From positions 19,837 through 45,766 of the forward strand of contig CAUDNR010004057.1 in NCBI GenBank assembly GCA_958430865.1: a DNA stretch of 25,930 nucleotides, written 5' to 3'. The position numbers and the translations under genes were made by a program. This DNA comes from Entrophospora sp. SA101 (taxonomy: Eukaryota; Glomeromycota; Glomeromycetes; Entrophosporales; Entrophosporaceae). The notes under the pieces were generated by a model. It was not told where the DNA came from. It was given only the letters and a program-made list of their open reading frames with translations, and did no database searches. Position 1 is the stretch's first letter. Every line of letters starts with the position of its first letter. Positions 1-9,600 of this stretch are shown here, one piece after another.

Positions 1-210
1 TTGAACAAAGGTAAAAAAACAAATAAAAAAAATAGAAAAAATAAAAAAAAAAAAAAAAAAAAAAACACAAAAAAAAAAATTTTTTTATTTAATAAAAAAA
101 AAATTTTTAAAAGAAAAAAAAAAAAAAAAATAAAAAAAAAATATTATTATAATTAAAAAGATTCTTATATATATTATATTATCATTACATAAAAAAATTG
201 TATTATATAC

Positions 211-2242
211 CAGCAGCATGTGCACCTTTGCCAAAATATTCAACATTCACAGATGCAGATGCCAAATAATTTCCATAAATTGCGTCAGCATGGCTATCAT
301 TATCATCATTATATTAAAAGAGAAACATTTATAAATGTACTATTATTGATTATGAATGAGATTTATTTATTTTTGTTTTTGTTTTTTTTAAATAATAAAG
401 GAAACTTACGCAGGATGTACCATTAAACTAGCATCAATACCCTTATATGCACCAGCTTGAATCAATTTAATCTTTCCAGCTTGAAGTTCTATTAAATTAT
501 AAATTATAAATTATTATTTTATAAAGAGATAATCAAATAAAAATCATTTATTATAAAAACCTTCTGCTGGTGTTCCCAATAGTATGATTTTTCCAGGTAC
601 ATGAAACATCTTCATAACCGTCATAACACCTATCAAATAATCAAAAAAAAAATTTTTTAAAAAATGCATTAAAAAAAAAGACATAAACCAACAACAATAA
701 CAATACCAATTGCGGCTGCAACTCCGGATATCGCAATTAAATCTATCAAAAAAAAATAAAAAATTTTCAGTGATAAATGAATAAAAAAAAAAAAACAAAA
801 AATTTTAATTGAATATTATTATTAAAAAATCGTTCTTAACTTACTATGACCACATCCATGTCCAATACCAGGAAGTGCGTCGTATCTATATATTAATAAG
901 AAATATATATTAGTCATAATCTTTTTTTCATTACAATATTAACGCTAATTAATAACAGCGTTATCTTTTGAATAACTAACTCTGAATTGATTGCAACAAT
1001 TCTCCCAGGGCCTATTGGTGATGTATATTCAGCATGAAAAGCAGTTTCTAATCCATATGCTTGACGAACCACTCTAAAACCTTTGGACTCGAGATAATCT
1101 GTCAAAGTATCATGTGCAAATTTTTCTTGATACGCAAGTTCAGGTTTTTCGTGAATCTATTGATCAAATATTTTATTTAGTTGTTGATACAAAATTTATA
1201 TAGATTTTTGATTTGATTTATATATTATTAAAATTTAATAAATACACCAAGACTTATTGTGCGTAACTCTTCACTTATTTCATCAATAACAGATTCTATT
1301 GTAGAAGCATATCCTAAATCTGGTTGAACAATTATATCAAAAATTCAATATAAATATATAAATATATAATGCTTGTAATAATCAATCGATTAATTGATTA
1401 ATGAATTTATATTTACCGATACTTGCAGTAGACTCTTGAAACATTGAACTTCCATCCCCATTATTCAATTCAATTGATTCAGCACCAGATCTAACACTGC
1501 CAGGTGAATCTGATAATCGCTTTTGTCTTTTTTGCCTGAATCTTTCTTGAGCCTCTGCACCACTTTTTAATCTTTTTAATCTTCTTTGATTTTCAATTAT
1601 ATTATTTTCAGCGTGCTGAATCTTTGTATATAGGTCTTTTGCCAGTTCTTCATCAGTGGTCATGGTGATCAATTGTCTAAATTCAGAAACTTTTTTTTGT
1701 GCTAATTCTATGTCCAAAATAGCTTGACGTTGAGCAGCAGCATTTTTTGAGGTTCCACCTGGTGTAAACAATTTAAGTTGATCAGGTGACATGCCTACAA
1801 GGGAAAAATTAGATGTAGATGATGAAGGTGTAGATGGCGATTGTTGCGAATCAATCTTATGTTGTTGAGGTGTTGAATCAGCCAAGTTGACTAAATCGTT
1901 ATTATTATTGTTACTTTGTTGCTGCTGTTGTAGTAATTGTTGTTGCGGGGATTGTGATGATTGATTTGCAATAAAAGACTTGAAAGTCGTATCAGATATT
2001 GGTGTATTAGAAAGTCGATTAATTTCTTCATAAATTTTTGTTTTATCCAAAACTTTTATATTAGTCCAATTACGGTTTGCGTCTTCCATGATTTTTTGTT
2101 TAGCTGGCTTGGTTTCTTGATATGTATTGATAAGCTCACTATAAGCAAATGCATTGCAATAATATTGATATAAATTTGTGGGATTAGGATAGAGAAAAGT
2201 TTTACTAAACTTTTGTTGTGTAAGATAAGTTTTTTGAGACAT
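211..2242 (-). CDS. M20-family amidohydrolase/dipeptidase with an unusual N-terminal extension (3' end outside window)
   Basis: Eight exons join without breaking frame: 2242-1417, 1319-1246, 1156-981, 885-845, 742-707, 629-561, 488-410 and 293-211; the next intron runs off the window. Introns are 72-116 nt with GT-AG ends. From exon 2 the product reads as an M20 metallopeptidase of the PM20D2/Xaa-Arg dipeptidase type: IHEKPELAYQE, then YDALPGIGHGCGHN (metal-ligand motif), GTPAEE (catalytic Glu region), MVHPA, and VEYFGKGAHAA. Such enzymes hydrolyse amide bonds of dipeptides or N-acyl amino acids using two metal ions. Exon 1 adds 275 residues unlike the family: a possible HMG-box-like segment (about 18-77), Gln/Asn/Ser-rich linkers, then a charged coiled coil (about 180-240). 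Met267 lies just before the enzyme part and could start an ordinary-length M20 protein. The enzyme identity is confident; whether exon 1 is translated with it is not. Confidence 0.85.
1417..2242 (-). CDS. Exon 1 region: disordered, HMG-box-like and coiled-coil N-terminal segment
   Basis: This open frame (286 codons if unspliced, stop near 1382) is far too long for chance in such AT-rich DNA and has protein-like composition. Residues 18-77 contain a pattern like the second half of an HMG box: a central Trp59 followed by Lys67 and Tyr71, with an upstream NPTNLYQYYCNAF stretch. This match is by eye and weak. Then come Gln runs, an Asn run, Ser/Pro-rich sequence, and a helix-prone stretch (QKKVSEFRQLITM, followed by NQRRLKRLK) rich in Lys/Arg that could be nuclear-targeting. 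A clean GTAAAT donor at 1416 joins it in phase 1 to the M20 exons. It may be a fused N-terminus, or a separate gene overlapping the M20 promoter whose own product ends about ten residues past the donor. Confidence 0.6.
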
Positions 2243-3081
2243 TATTACTATTTACTTTTTCTCACTTACGCACACACATATATCTATATTTAACAAACTG
2301 TTTGCTAATAAAATAAACTAATAATTATATATATATTATTTATTTATTAAAAATAATCACTAATTATTCTTCTTTATCTTCTTTATTGAGGAAGTAAAAT
2401 TTATTTTTTTATCTTTTTTTGTGGAAGAATAAAAGAGAAAGAAGGAACTTTTCTTTAACTTTTTTTTTTTCTTACGTGATACCAGTCAGGAAAATTCCTT
2501 ATTTACGTAAATTGTGACCATTATTATATAACCAATCATATTATCAGAATGCGGATTATGATAGACATAATGTATCAGGTGATTATTAATTATGTCGATT
2601 TTTTCCAAATTTGTAATTATTATTATTATATTACTGCTCCTTTGTTTTTATATCAATTACATAATTAAAGAAATTTTTTTGAAAAAACGAACTCAAAAAT
2701 CGCTGCGGTAATTGTCATACGGTGTAGATAATCTATATAATTGCTTATAGTCAGCTTCAAAAAACATATCTTCATGGTTCAAGTTTCAAAACTTATAGAC
2801 TAGTTTTTTCTTAAATTAAAAATTTGGCTGAGCCTTAGCATTTGAAATTTGAAATTTTATTATCATTTATACACTTGAAAAATCGAGAATTAAAAAAGTT
2901 TAACTAACGAAAATCATTACCAATTTTGTCGTGAGGTAAGACACAAAAAAACTATGGACTCCTTTTTAATGTTAATATTAAACACGGTTGGCTCCGACAA
3001 AATAATAATAATTTCTAAATGGTATTAATAATAATAGTAATTTCTGTGCCGTAAATAATCTCGGCTACTGTATAATAGTAA
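2243..3081. other. Intergenic, 5' flank of the M20 gene
   Basis: AT-rich DNA with poly-T/poly-A tracts and short microsatellites. A pyrimidine-rich stretch (on the minus strand) near 2380-2470 is compatible with a promoter or 5' UTR. No coding signal seen. Confidence 0.5.
2472..2512. promoter_or_regulatory. Two bZIP-like sites upstream of the M20 gene
   Basis: TTACGTGA (2472-2479) and the palindrome ATTTACGTAAAT (2501-2512, core TTACGTAA) lie 230-270 bp upstream of the start codon at 2242, about 30 bp apart. TTACGTAA is a classic fungal bZIP (Yap/CREB-like) core. The function is inferred from motif only. Confidence 0.3.
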
Positions 3082-3257
3082 TTAGTAGCAACTTTGGTCT
3101 TCTTCCACGTGTACGTTTTTCAGTTCAGCCTGGGTACAATTATTTTCGTTAGATCCAACTATTTCACAATCAATTTCAGTATTATTGCTACTGTGTTATC
3201 TTCTGATGGACCATAGTAATCAGGTGAAGGGCAATTATTTAATTCTTGTTCAGTCAT
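3082..3257 (-). pseudogene. Relic of a gene with an AT-hook-like basic motif
   Basis: From the ATG at 3257 the minus strand reads MTEQELNNCPSPDYYGPSED and then needs frame changes to continue as an Asn/Glu/Cys-containing acidic stretch (SNNTEIDCEIVGSNENNC) and, in the third frame, EKRTRGRRPK. The last is an AT-hook-like motif that in this kind of fungus often precedes BED-type zinc fingers of hAT transposase-derived proteins (from memory of such families, not checked). No zinc finger is visible downstream. At least two frameshifts are needed, so it is dead. Confidence 0.4.
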
Positions 3258-4543
3258 TTAAATGACAAGTTGCAGAAAAATTTGTTGTAAATATTAAGTT
3301 TTTTTATGAAGTTTTTCAAATATGGAATTTGACGTAACCGACTCTTCTACTACTGAACTACAATAAAATCATGTAACAAGAATTAAATCTAAGCTATTAT
3401 TTATTAATTTTTAATTAAAACCTATCGCTACCAATATGATTTTACAATTAATATATATTGTAAACATTTCTTCCAGGATTTTTATTACGGAATTATGGGA
3501 CCAATTATTTATCACTATTACTATAATAATAGTTACAAATAAATATTGCTAATATTAATAATAATGATTCAATTTTTGAGAAAGAAATCCACCGCTTGAT
3601 TTTTTAAAAAATTGTCTTAAGTATTTATTCAAATGTTGTTGTTAAAACTTATTATTATTGTAAAATAATTAATTGTATTTTACTGACGAACTATCATCAT
3701 CAATCAATTAATTACCAGGAAAGATGGACAAAACACGTAAAAAGTTGATGTTGGAGTATGGAGGATAATAAATCAATTAATAAAGCGAAATTATTATTAT
3801 ATAATGTATATGATTAATAATTTAGAAAGGCTACAATAGCACCAAGCTCATGAAAAGCAAGTTCTTGTACTAGAAAGGGTTAAAGATCCACTATAAACGT
3901 AAATTTTACAATTGTTCTAATCTTCCTTTCTCACAAGAAAGATTGAATCGAACTTACTAGTTATGTAGTGATGAAATTAAAGATGAGGGCATATGGGGGG
4001 TTTGAAAGACCTATTGAAGACTCAACTATGTGCATAATTCAGTCAAGATCTTGCATAGAAGGAATAAGGTTAGCTTCATTGAATCTGGCCGACATCTAAG
4101 CTCAATCTATTGGATTTAATGACTTTCCGGGTGATTTTTTTTAAGAACTCTATGGTTTCACTTGTAATTTTATTTAATTGTTATTTTCTTTTTAATCTTA
4201 TTTTTCCTTGATTTTCCTTTCAGGATTGGTTAATCTATCTACATAGTTTTAGTATATAATACTTTGGTGATGTAACTTGTTTATTTATTTAATCAGACCT
4301 TTACTAATTTAAGGCACATACAAATTATAAAAAATCATATATTGAATAACAACAACATCAACTATACAGATCGTTTAAGATAGAAAAACAAAGAAGGAAA
4401 TCGAAGTAATCAAGACTGCTGGATGAATATCCAGAGAAAGAATACCAAACCTTGATGTGTATGCTACACTATCTAGGAAAAGTAACTGAACACACCTTTT
4501 TGGTTAATACACATGACAAAAAATATTTTTACATGAGTTTGTA
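3258..4543. other. Intergenic with short coding-like fragments
   Basis: No intact gene. Two short plus-strand open stretches look protein-like but are unidentified: about 3971-4098 (contains GFERPIEDSTMCIIQSR) and about 4420-4547 (contains LLDEYPEKEYQTLMCMLHYL). They are bounded by stops, with no convincing splice sites. They are probably remnants of decayed genes. Confidence 0.35.
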
Positions 4544-4969
4544 TTAAAATCTTGATTTCTTCTCAATTATTAGAATCCTTTCATAAATTCGAACTAGTTT
4601 GTTCTTCATAGTAATAGGGCCATTTAACAATTTAGATTGATCAACATAATTGGATGTTGAATGAAAAAAGCAAACATTTATTTCATAATTAATTGAACGA
4701 TCACAATACAAGTTATATATTAATATGTGTCCCAAATATCCCAAAGATGCAAAACCCGCACTCGCAGAGGAAGCATCAGTCGTAACCAGTTCATCATACA
4801 TCAATAAAATTATACATCTTTTCACCCAAAGGTAAAAATAAAGCACGGCGGGTACAAAATCGTAACCATTTCTCCTTAATATCAAACCGAAAATTTTTAA
4901 ACGAGATCCTTTATCAACCGGATGGGCTGGGTGGGTAATTGAAGCTGATTTCAAGTTGAGATGAAGCAA
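4544..4969 (-). CDS. Unrecognised 141-codon ORF
   Basis: An ATG-initiated frame of 141 codons on the minus strand, long for this base composition. Mid-protein it contains DELVTTDASSASAGFASLGY and two hydrophobic stretches (AVLYFYLWV, CIILLMY); no family recognised. A (TA)n tract at about 4990-5004 lies just upstream of the start. It stands alone among decayed sequence, with no introns and no conserved domain visible. It could be an orphan gene, a surviving exon or a chance ORF. Confidence 0.25.
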   Translation of the reverse strand: MLHLNLKSASITHPAHPVDKGSRLKIFGLILRRNGYDFVPAVLYFYLWVKRCIILLMYDELVTTDASSASAGFASLGYLGHILIYNLYCDRSINYEINVCFFHSTSNYVDQSKLLNGPITMKNKLVRIYERILIIEKKSRF

Positions 4970-5748
4970 TTATTTGGTAATTTGCGATTGTATATATATA
5001 TATAACCTTTCACAATTCCCACAATTACCAAAAATGTAACCTGCGACATCTGAAGATACGCTAATCCTGATTCCCTTGTAGCAGGAATAATATTCACTCG
5101 TCAATTCCAACAATATTCAAAAAACTTTCTATAGAAAAACAGCCATAAAATCATCAAACATCGTCATTGTGAGATAGACGATGATAAAGAGGTTAGCATA
5201 CAGATGGGAATATTTGATATTCAAAATTCGAAGATCAAATTAAAATCATCAAAATATCGAGAAAACGTTTCCCAATTGCCAGAGATATAATTTGAAGTGG
5301 ACATTGAGGTATGAATGCAATAGTGATTCTTGGGAGTGCTATTTATTATTGTTATATTATTTTTATTATTAACCAACTTGTTAATTAGTTATTTAATATT
5401 CAAAGCCTCGCTTATAAGAATAGGGACAAAAATTAACATCAAATTGTTTCTTCACAAATAATCCGTTCTAATAATTCTTTTTCACTTAATAAAATATTTA
5501 GAGAGGCTAACGAGAAGTCTAGTTGAGATCCAGAAAGATGGACTTTATTAAAATACTAGCAGGACTAGTGATATACAAATCAAATAAAAACTGCCGATTT
5601 AACAAGAGCCCACAAGACCAGAGTCATCAAAAATATGTTTGAGATTATTAAATATTGTGGTTCAATAAAAAATATCAACAATATCTTACTTTAGAATTAA
5701 TTAATTTATAATGTATATATAGGGTATATAGGTATATGAAAAATGATA
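4970..5748. other. Intergenic with coding-like remnants
   Basis: No gene. Two plus-strand stretches look like former coding sequence: about 5177-5288 (contains DDKEVSIQMGIFDIQNSKIK, ended by stops) and about 5593-5690 (contains TADLTRAHKTRVIKNMFEII). Neither has a recognisable family. Confidence 0.3.
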
Positions 5749-6000
5749 ATTATCTCTTGAACGGTCAGAGTATTCTTTAATGGTAACACAAATTAAAATT
5801 TTGATCATTCTTATTGGTCAATTTAACGATCAGCAAAGTAAAAGAGGATTTTACAAAATCACAGGATTTTTATTTATAGATTAATCGGCTGAATCTCAAA
5901 GATCATTTTCGTATTAGAAAGTGATGCCCTCAGAAAAAATTTTTTATATCAGAAAAATTTTATCGGCTATCAATAGCCGATTAACCGTTTAAGGGATAAT
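5749..6000. mobile_element. TIR-bounded non-autonomous element of about 250 bp
   Basis: The left end at 5749 reads ATTATCTCTTGAACGGTCA. The reverse complement from 6000 reads ATTATCCCTTAAACGGTTA: 16 of 19 bases match in inverted orientation. Inside lie further inverted segments: TTAATCGGCT (5881-5890) against AGCCGATTAA (5975-5984), and a 9-bp perfect palindrome ATCGGCTAT/ATAGCCGAT (5962-5981). No transposase is encoded. Target duplication is uncertain; ATATGAAAAA occurs a few bases outside both ends, which would fit a long duplication, but it is a simple sequence. Superfamily undecided (MULE-like or Tc1-like). Confidence 0.5.
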
Positions 6001-7309
6001 GGTTCTAATGAATATGAAAAAAAAGTTGTGGTTGTGTGTGATTAAGAACGATTGATGAAATACTTTACAAGGCGGGAAATTATTTTGTCATGTAATTTTA
6101 TATAGTATAAATTAAAATTTGATTGGAATATAACGTTTCACTCCACATTCCCACACTGAATTTTCCAACACTGTCAATAGAAAAACTGTAAATTTATATT
6201 ATTATTATATAATAAAATCATTTTGAAAAGTTGAGCACATTTTAAAAAATGTAAATAAAGATGTACCTGCACATGATTTATCAATCATTTTAGAATCAAG
6301 ATTTATAAATGATGACAACAATAATGATGGTGGTAGTAATAATGAAAGTGATTAGATAATCAATTATATTGAAAACATTGTTTTTTTATGATGTAATTAT
6401 TTTTTATATAAACAATTTTTCCTGAAAAAAAGTCGCACTGCATGATCATGCGCATGAAATTTATTTTTTCCCATCCCTATGATTTCGTCATATTTGATGA
6501 AAAACCACAGCTAATATTAATTTGTTTATATCAGTATGATGATACCCACCAGAAAAATACTGAATTTATTTATATTATGCAAATCATAACTTTTTTCAAT
6601 TATCCCATCAATATCAATCAATCTAATTTTTATTCAACAGATAACAAACAAACAGTAATAATTGAATTTAACAGTAAAGTTGCATAAAAAAATTTTAGTA
6701 ATTTTTTAATCTAAAAAGATGTATTCATGAATTCATTACTTTTGGGATTGAAGAGAGAGGTTTCATATTCACGAACGTTGCTTATTTTCGGAAATATACG
6801 GTATATAGTTTTACTCTCCTTTTAAAAACACGCAGATTTTTCTTCAATTGTTATACAAAAATAAAAAAAATTGTCATCGTACAACGAAGGATACAAAGCA
6901 AGATGAACATGAACAATAATGATAATCGAGGAAAAAAAAATAAACCTCTTATATTTATGAAAACGACTATATACTTCATAGTATCAAGTTAGTTGCTAAC
7001 GCCACCACATCACAAGGTTTTAAATATATGTGCTTTGTTCTCACGGTTTTTGCTTTGTTCTAACCTAATATATACCTAATATATTAATACTAATTACCAG
7101 ATCAAACGATAATTGATCAATATGACCCTTGTATTTGTGGTAAATTAACAAAAAATTACGACAACATCAAAAATATCTACATCAATCGCATAAAGTTACG
7201 TCACTCACTACATTTTTTATTCTCGTGGTTTTGCATATGTTAAATTTGTTTGTCTAAAAAATTTTTTTTCTCAGAAAAAAAAAACCAAAAAAACTTCCCA
7301 TCAAGACTT
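6001..7309. other. Intergenic AT-rich DNA
   Basis: No convincing gene. A plus-strand ORF at 6442-6687 is AT-driven and has no recognisable features. A (GATGATGGTGGTAGT)-like trinucleotide stretch lies near 6310-6350. Confidence 0.4.
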
Positions 7310-7521
7310 TTCTTATAAAAACCCCTATGGAAACCTCTTTTTCTCAAAAAATTTCTCGTAATAAAAAAACTTGTAATTCTTTCTCTCAAAAACAAACAAA
7401 AATATCATTATTATTATATACAAATAATTATATCAGCTATCAAACAAATAATCTTTCTGCACCAGGGTTGGCAAATTGCCTGATCCATTGCCATTAATAG
7501 AATATTAAATATGTTACATTA
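7310..7521 (+). promoter_or_regulatory. Putative promoter/5' UTR of the decayed gene at 7522
   Basis: A TATA-like TTATAAAAACC at 7313-7323 is followed by a CT/A-rich stretch resembling fungal 5' UTRs. An imperfect 35-bp inverted repeat (7465-7554; arms GGTTGGCAAATTGCC and CATTTGCCAATCC) spans the candidate start codon. Confidence 0.3.
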
Positions 7522-7838
7522 ATGGATCCAATGGACTACACATTTGCCAATCCTGTTCTATACGAGATTGCCTTTCTGTTAAAGTTGACAGTATTTATAT
7601 TTAAAACAATTATTTTGTTTCAATATTTAATGGCAATATCGCCAATGTTTTTATTACCTATTTCTGCTTACATTCTGATGCTTCCAAACGTGGAAAAGAA
7701 AAAAATTGTTGGCGTAAATGTAGATAAGATATTAAAATGTTCCACACGATGTTGGCACAAATAACACTGACAAAATTACCGTTCTTGAGCCTGCTGTTGC
7801 TGTTTATTTTATAATTGAAACAACAAATAATGATGTAG

Positions 7839-8030
7839 GCTCACATTAGTATTGGTCGCCAAAACTATTTTGAAGAGACGAAAATCAAAACTAAAATTAA
7901 AAAGTTATATGTCAAAACTAAATCAAAAATCAATAGTCAAAAATCAAAACCAGTTTTGACTTATGGCGCAACCTTTTGACTTTTGCACAGTTGCAAAACT
8001 CTAGTTTTGGAAACCAACACTAGCTCACAC
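7839..8030 (+). mobile_element. hAT-type MITE, 176 bp, with 8-bp target-site duplication
   Basis: The element spans 7847-8022. Left end TAGTATTGGTCGCCAAAACT and right end (reverse complement) TAGTGTTGGTTTCCAAAACT match at 17 of 20 positions. It is flanked by GCTCACAT (7839-7846) and GCTCACAC (8023-8030), an 8-bp duplication with one mismatch. An 8-bp duplication with TAGTG-like ends is typical of the hAT superfamily. It has no coding capacity and is non-autonomous. It sits inside a decayed gene whose coding remnants continue on both sides. Confidence 0.75.
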
Positions 8031-8406
8031 GTCGAATAAGTTGTTAGTAACAATCCAAAAAAGGAAGTTGACAGCATTATTGTGTTCGGCAATGATATTT
8101 CAAGCACGCCGATATATTTAAACATCACAGATGACGCTACAGGACAAACCTTCCAACCAATCTCAACAACTTCAACTTTGAATCGGAATTAGTACCAGAC
8201 ACTGATGATATTAATAAATCTATTATTGAAAACAACATTGACTCTATCAAAAACGAAACTGACGATCATCGTGAAGCTGCTAATTTTGAATATGAACTAG
8301 GTTCAAGCGATGGCGATTTATACAACAATGATGGTGTTACGAACGCAATAACATCACAAGAGACCCGTGGCAACATTGATATGGCCAATATTGGCTCCAA
8401 TAATAA

Positions 8407-8630
8407 TGAACTTTGCAATGTTGAAAATATTAAAATTGAAACAATAATCAAAAAATTTCATCATCAGATACTATTTTGTCAACCAGTTAATGGCGATAAT
8501 AATGGTACTAATAACAATCGATCTGCATATTTTGAACTTTACAAAGTTGAAAATATTTAAAATTGAAACAATAATCAGATACTATTTGATCAATCAATTG
8601 ATGACGATAGTGATGGCACCAACATATTCC
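8407..8630 (+). repeat. Imperfect tandem duplication of about 125 bp
   Basis: GAACTTTGCAATGTTGAAAA at about 8408 recurs as GAACTTTACAAAGTTGAAAA at about 8535. Both are followed by AATTGAAACAATAATC, CAGATACTATTT, CAAYCAGTTAATGGCGAT-like and GATGGCACCAA-like blocks in the same order. The second copy carries small indels that break the reading frame. Confidence 0.6.
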
Positions 8631-8923
8631 AAATCCTAAATCCGAAAATAATAATGAACTTCAAGTGAATAATCAACAGACTTCCCATGACCAAGCTAAC
8701 GATGATGACGAAAGTTGGTTAAGAAGGGCAATTGAATTTGAGGTTAGAGCAGGTTGCAATTTAGATAACGACGAAGAAAACTGGTTGAAAAGGAAAAGTT
8801 GAATTTGAGGCTGAGTTAAAGAGATTGAATTATAATTTAGATAATGATTTAGATAATGATGGTACCACTATTCCTATCGAATCTCCTACAGGTCTAGATA
8901 GTGCGTGCGTACATCATAAATAA

Positions 8924-9187
8924 GATAAATTTGCTTTAAATTTTTTTTTTTAAAAAATCAAATTAAAAAAAAACTTATTAGGAGAAATTAAAATTTTATT
9001 ATTATCGAATTTAGCATATTTAGCATATAGCATTTAATATACGAATAATAATTATTATAATATATTTATATATATAAAAAAATATTCTTATTATTATATA
9101 TACTTATTCTTACTATATAATAAAAAAATATTATTATTTGCAATAATTAGTAGTATCCTCATACAAAATGCCGTTTCTTGTGAGTTT
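8924..9187. other. Intergenic AT-rich DNA
   Basis: Almost pure A/T, with poly-A/T tracts and ATATAT runs. Nothing coding is seen. Confidence 0.5.
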
Positions 9188-9397
9188 TTATATTATGAGT
9201 ACAATATTTTGATATAGATGTTTAGAAGATCCACATTCGAAACAGCACCTTTTATTATGTGAATATTTCAACCTTACGTCTGCGATAACAAATTAATCTT
9301 GGGACAACACTTTTCTAAAGCGAATATCGTTGTTAACACTCACTAGTTGCCCAAAATTAAACGCTACACTGTTGCCTTTTACCAAAGTACATGCACT
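9188..9397 (-). pseudogene. Short relic with a Cys-rich motif
   Basis: A minus-strand frame reads TLVKGNSVAFNFGQLVSVNN, continues to RKVLSQD, a stop, then FVIADVRLKYSHNKRCCFEC and GSSKHLYQ. A single in-frame stop separates two protein-like halves. The CC..C pattern could be part of a zinc-binding module, but is too short to assign. Confidence 0.3.
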
Positions 9398-9411
9398 CGT
9401 TAATATATAAA

Positions 9412-9437
9412 AAAAACAAAAACACGTTTTTGTTTTT
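9412..9437. repeat. Perfect 12-bp palindromic stem
   Basis: AAAAACAAAAAC, a 2-base spacer, then GTTTTTGTTTTT. Simple-sequence inverted repeat, possibly a slippage product; no function assigned. Confidence 0.6.
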
Positions 9438-9534
9438 GTTCAATTTTACTATATATTGCAAAAACATAAGCCACGTGATAAATTTTAAAATTAATTTTTA
9501 AAAACGATCTTATTCTAATTACACATCTAAACTC

Positions 9535-9600
9535 GATAAGTCGGACATTTATTTATATTATAAAGTACTTTAAACAATTGATTGCTGCGTCCGACTTATC
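9535..9600. repeat. 66-bp foldback with GC-containing 12-bp arms
   Basis: GATAAGTCGGAC (9535-9546) is the exact reverse complement of GTCCGACTTATC (9589-9600). The centre holds another 12-bp palindrome, TAAAGTACTTTA (9561-9572). The arms are too GC-rich to be chance in this DNA. It could be a tiny foldback MITE or a cruciform-forming remnant. Confidence 0.6.

Larger units (their letters stand above)
7522..8923 (+). pseudogene. Decayed acidic-repeat gene interrupted by a MITE
   Basis: Begins MDPMDYTFANPVLYEI with two hydrophobic segments (about residues 16-55), and stops after 80 codons. Coding-like sequence then continues in shifting frames: DKITVLEPAVAVYFIIETTN up to the MITE at 7847, KEVDSIIVFGNDISSTPIYL after it, a long open stretch at about 8130-8558 rich in Asp/Asn/Glu, and finally SENNNELQVNNQQTSHDQ and repeated DEESWLKR-like units to a stop at 8921-8923. 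At least four frame changes are needed. The tail holds two related units (DDDESWLRRAIEFE and DNDEENWLKRK, then VEFE), and about 8407-8630 is an imperfect tandem duplication. Family not recognised; the hydrophobic start followed by an acidic repeat tail suggests a membrane-associated or secreted protein. Confidence 0.5.

Noticed and set aside
220..426. Plus-strand ORF of 68 codons
   Set aside because: It is antisense to M20 exon 8 and its introns; the minus strand carries the conserved motifs.
8266..8451. Minus-strand ORF of 61 codons
   Set aside because: Antisense of the longest open stretch of the plus-strand dead gene.
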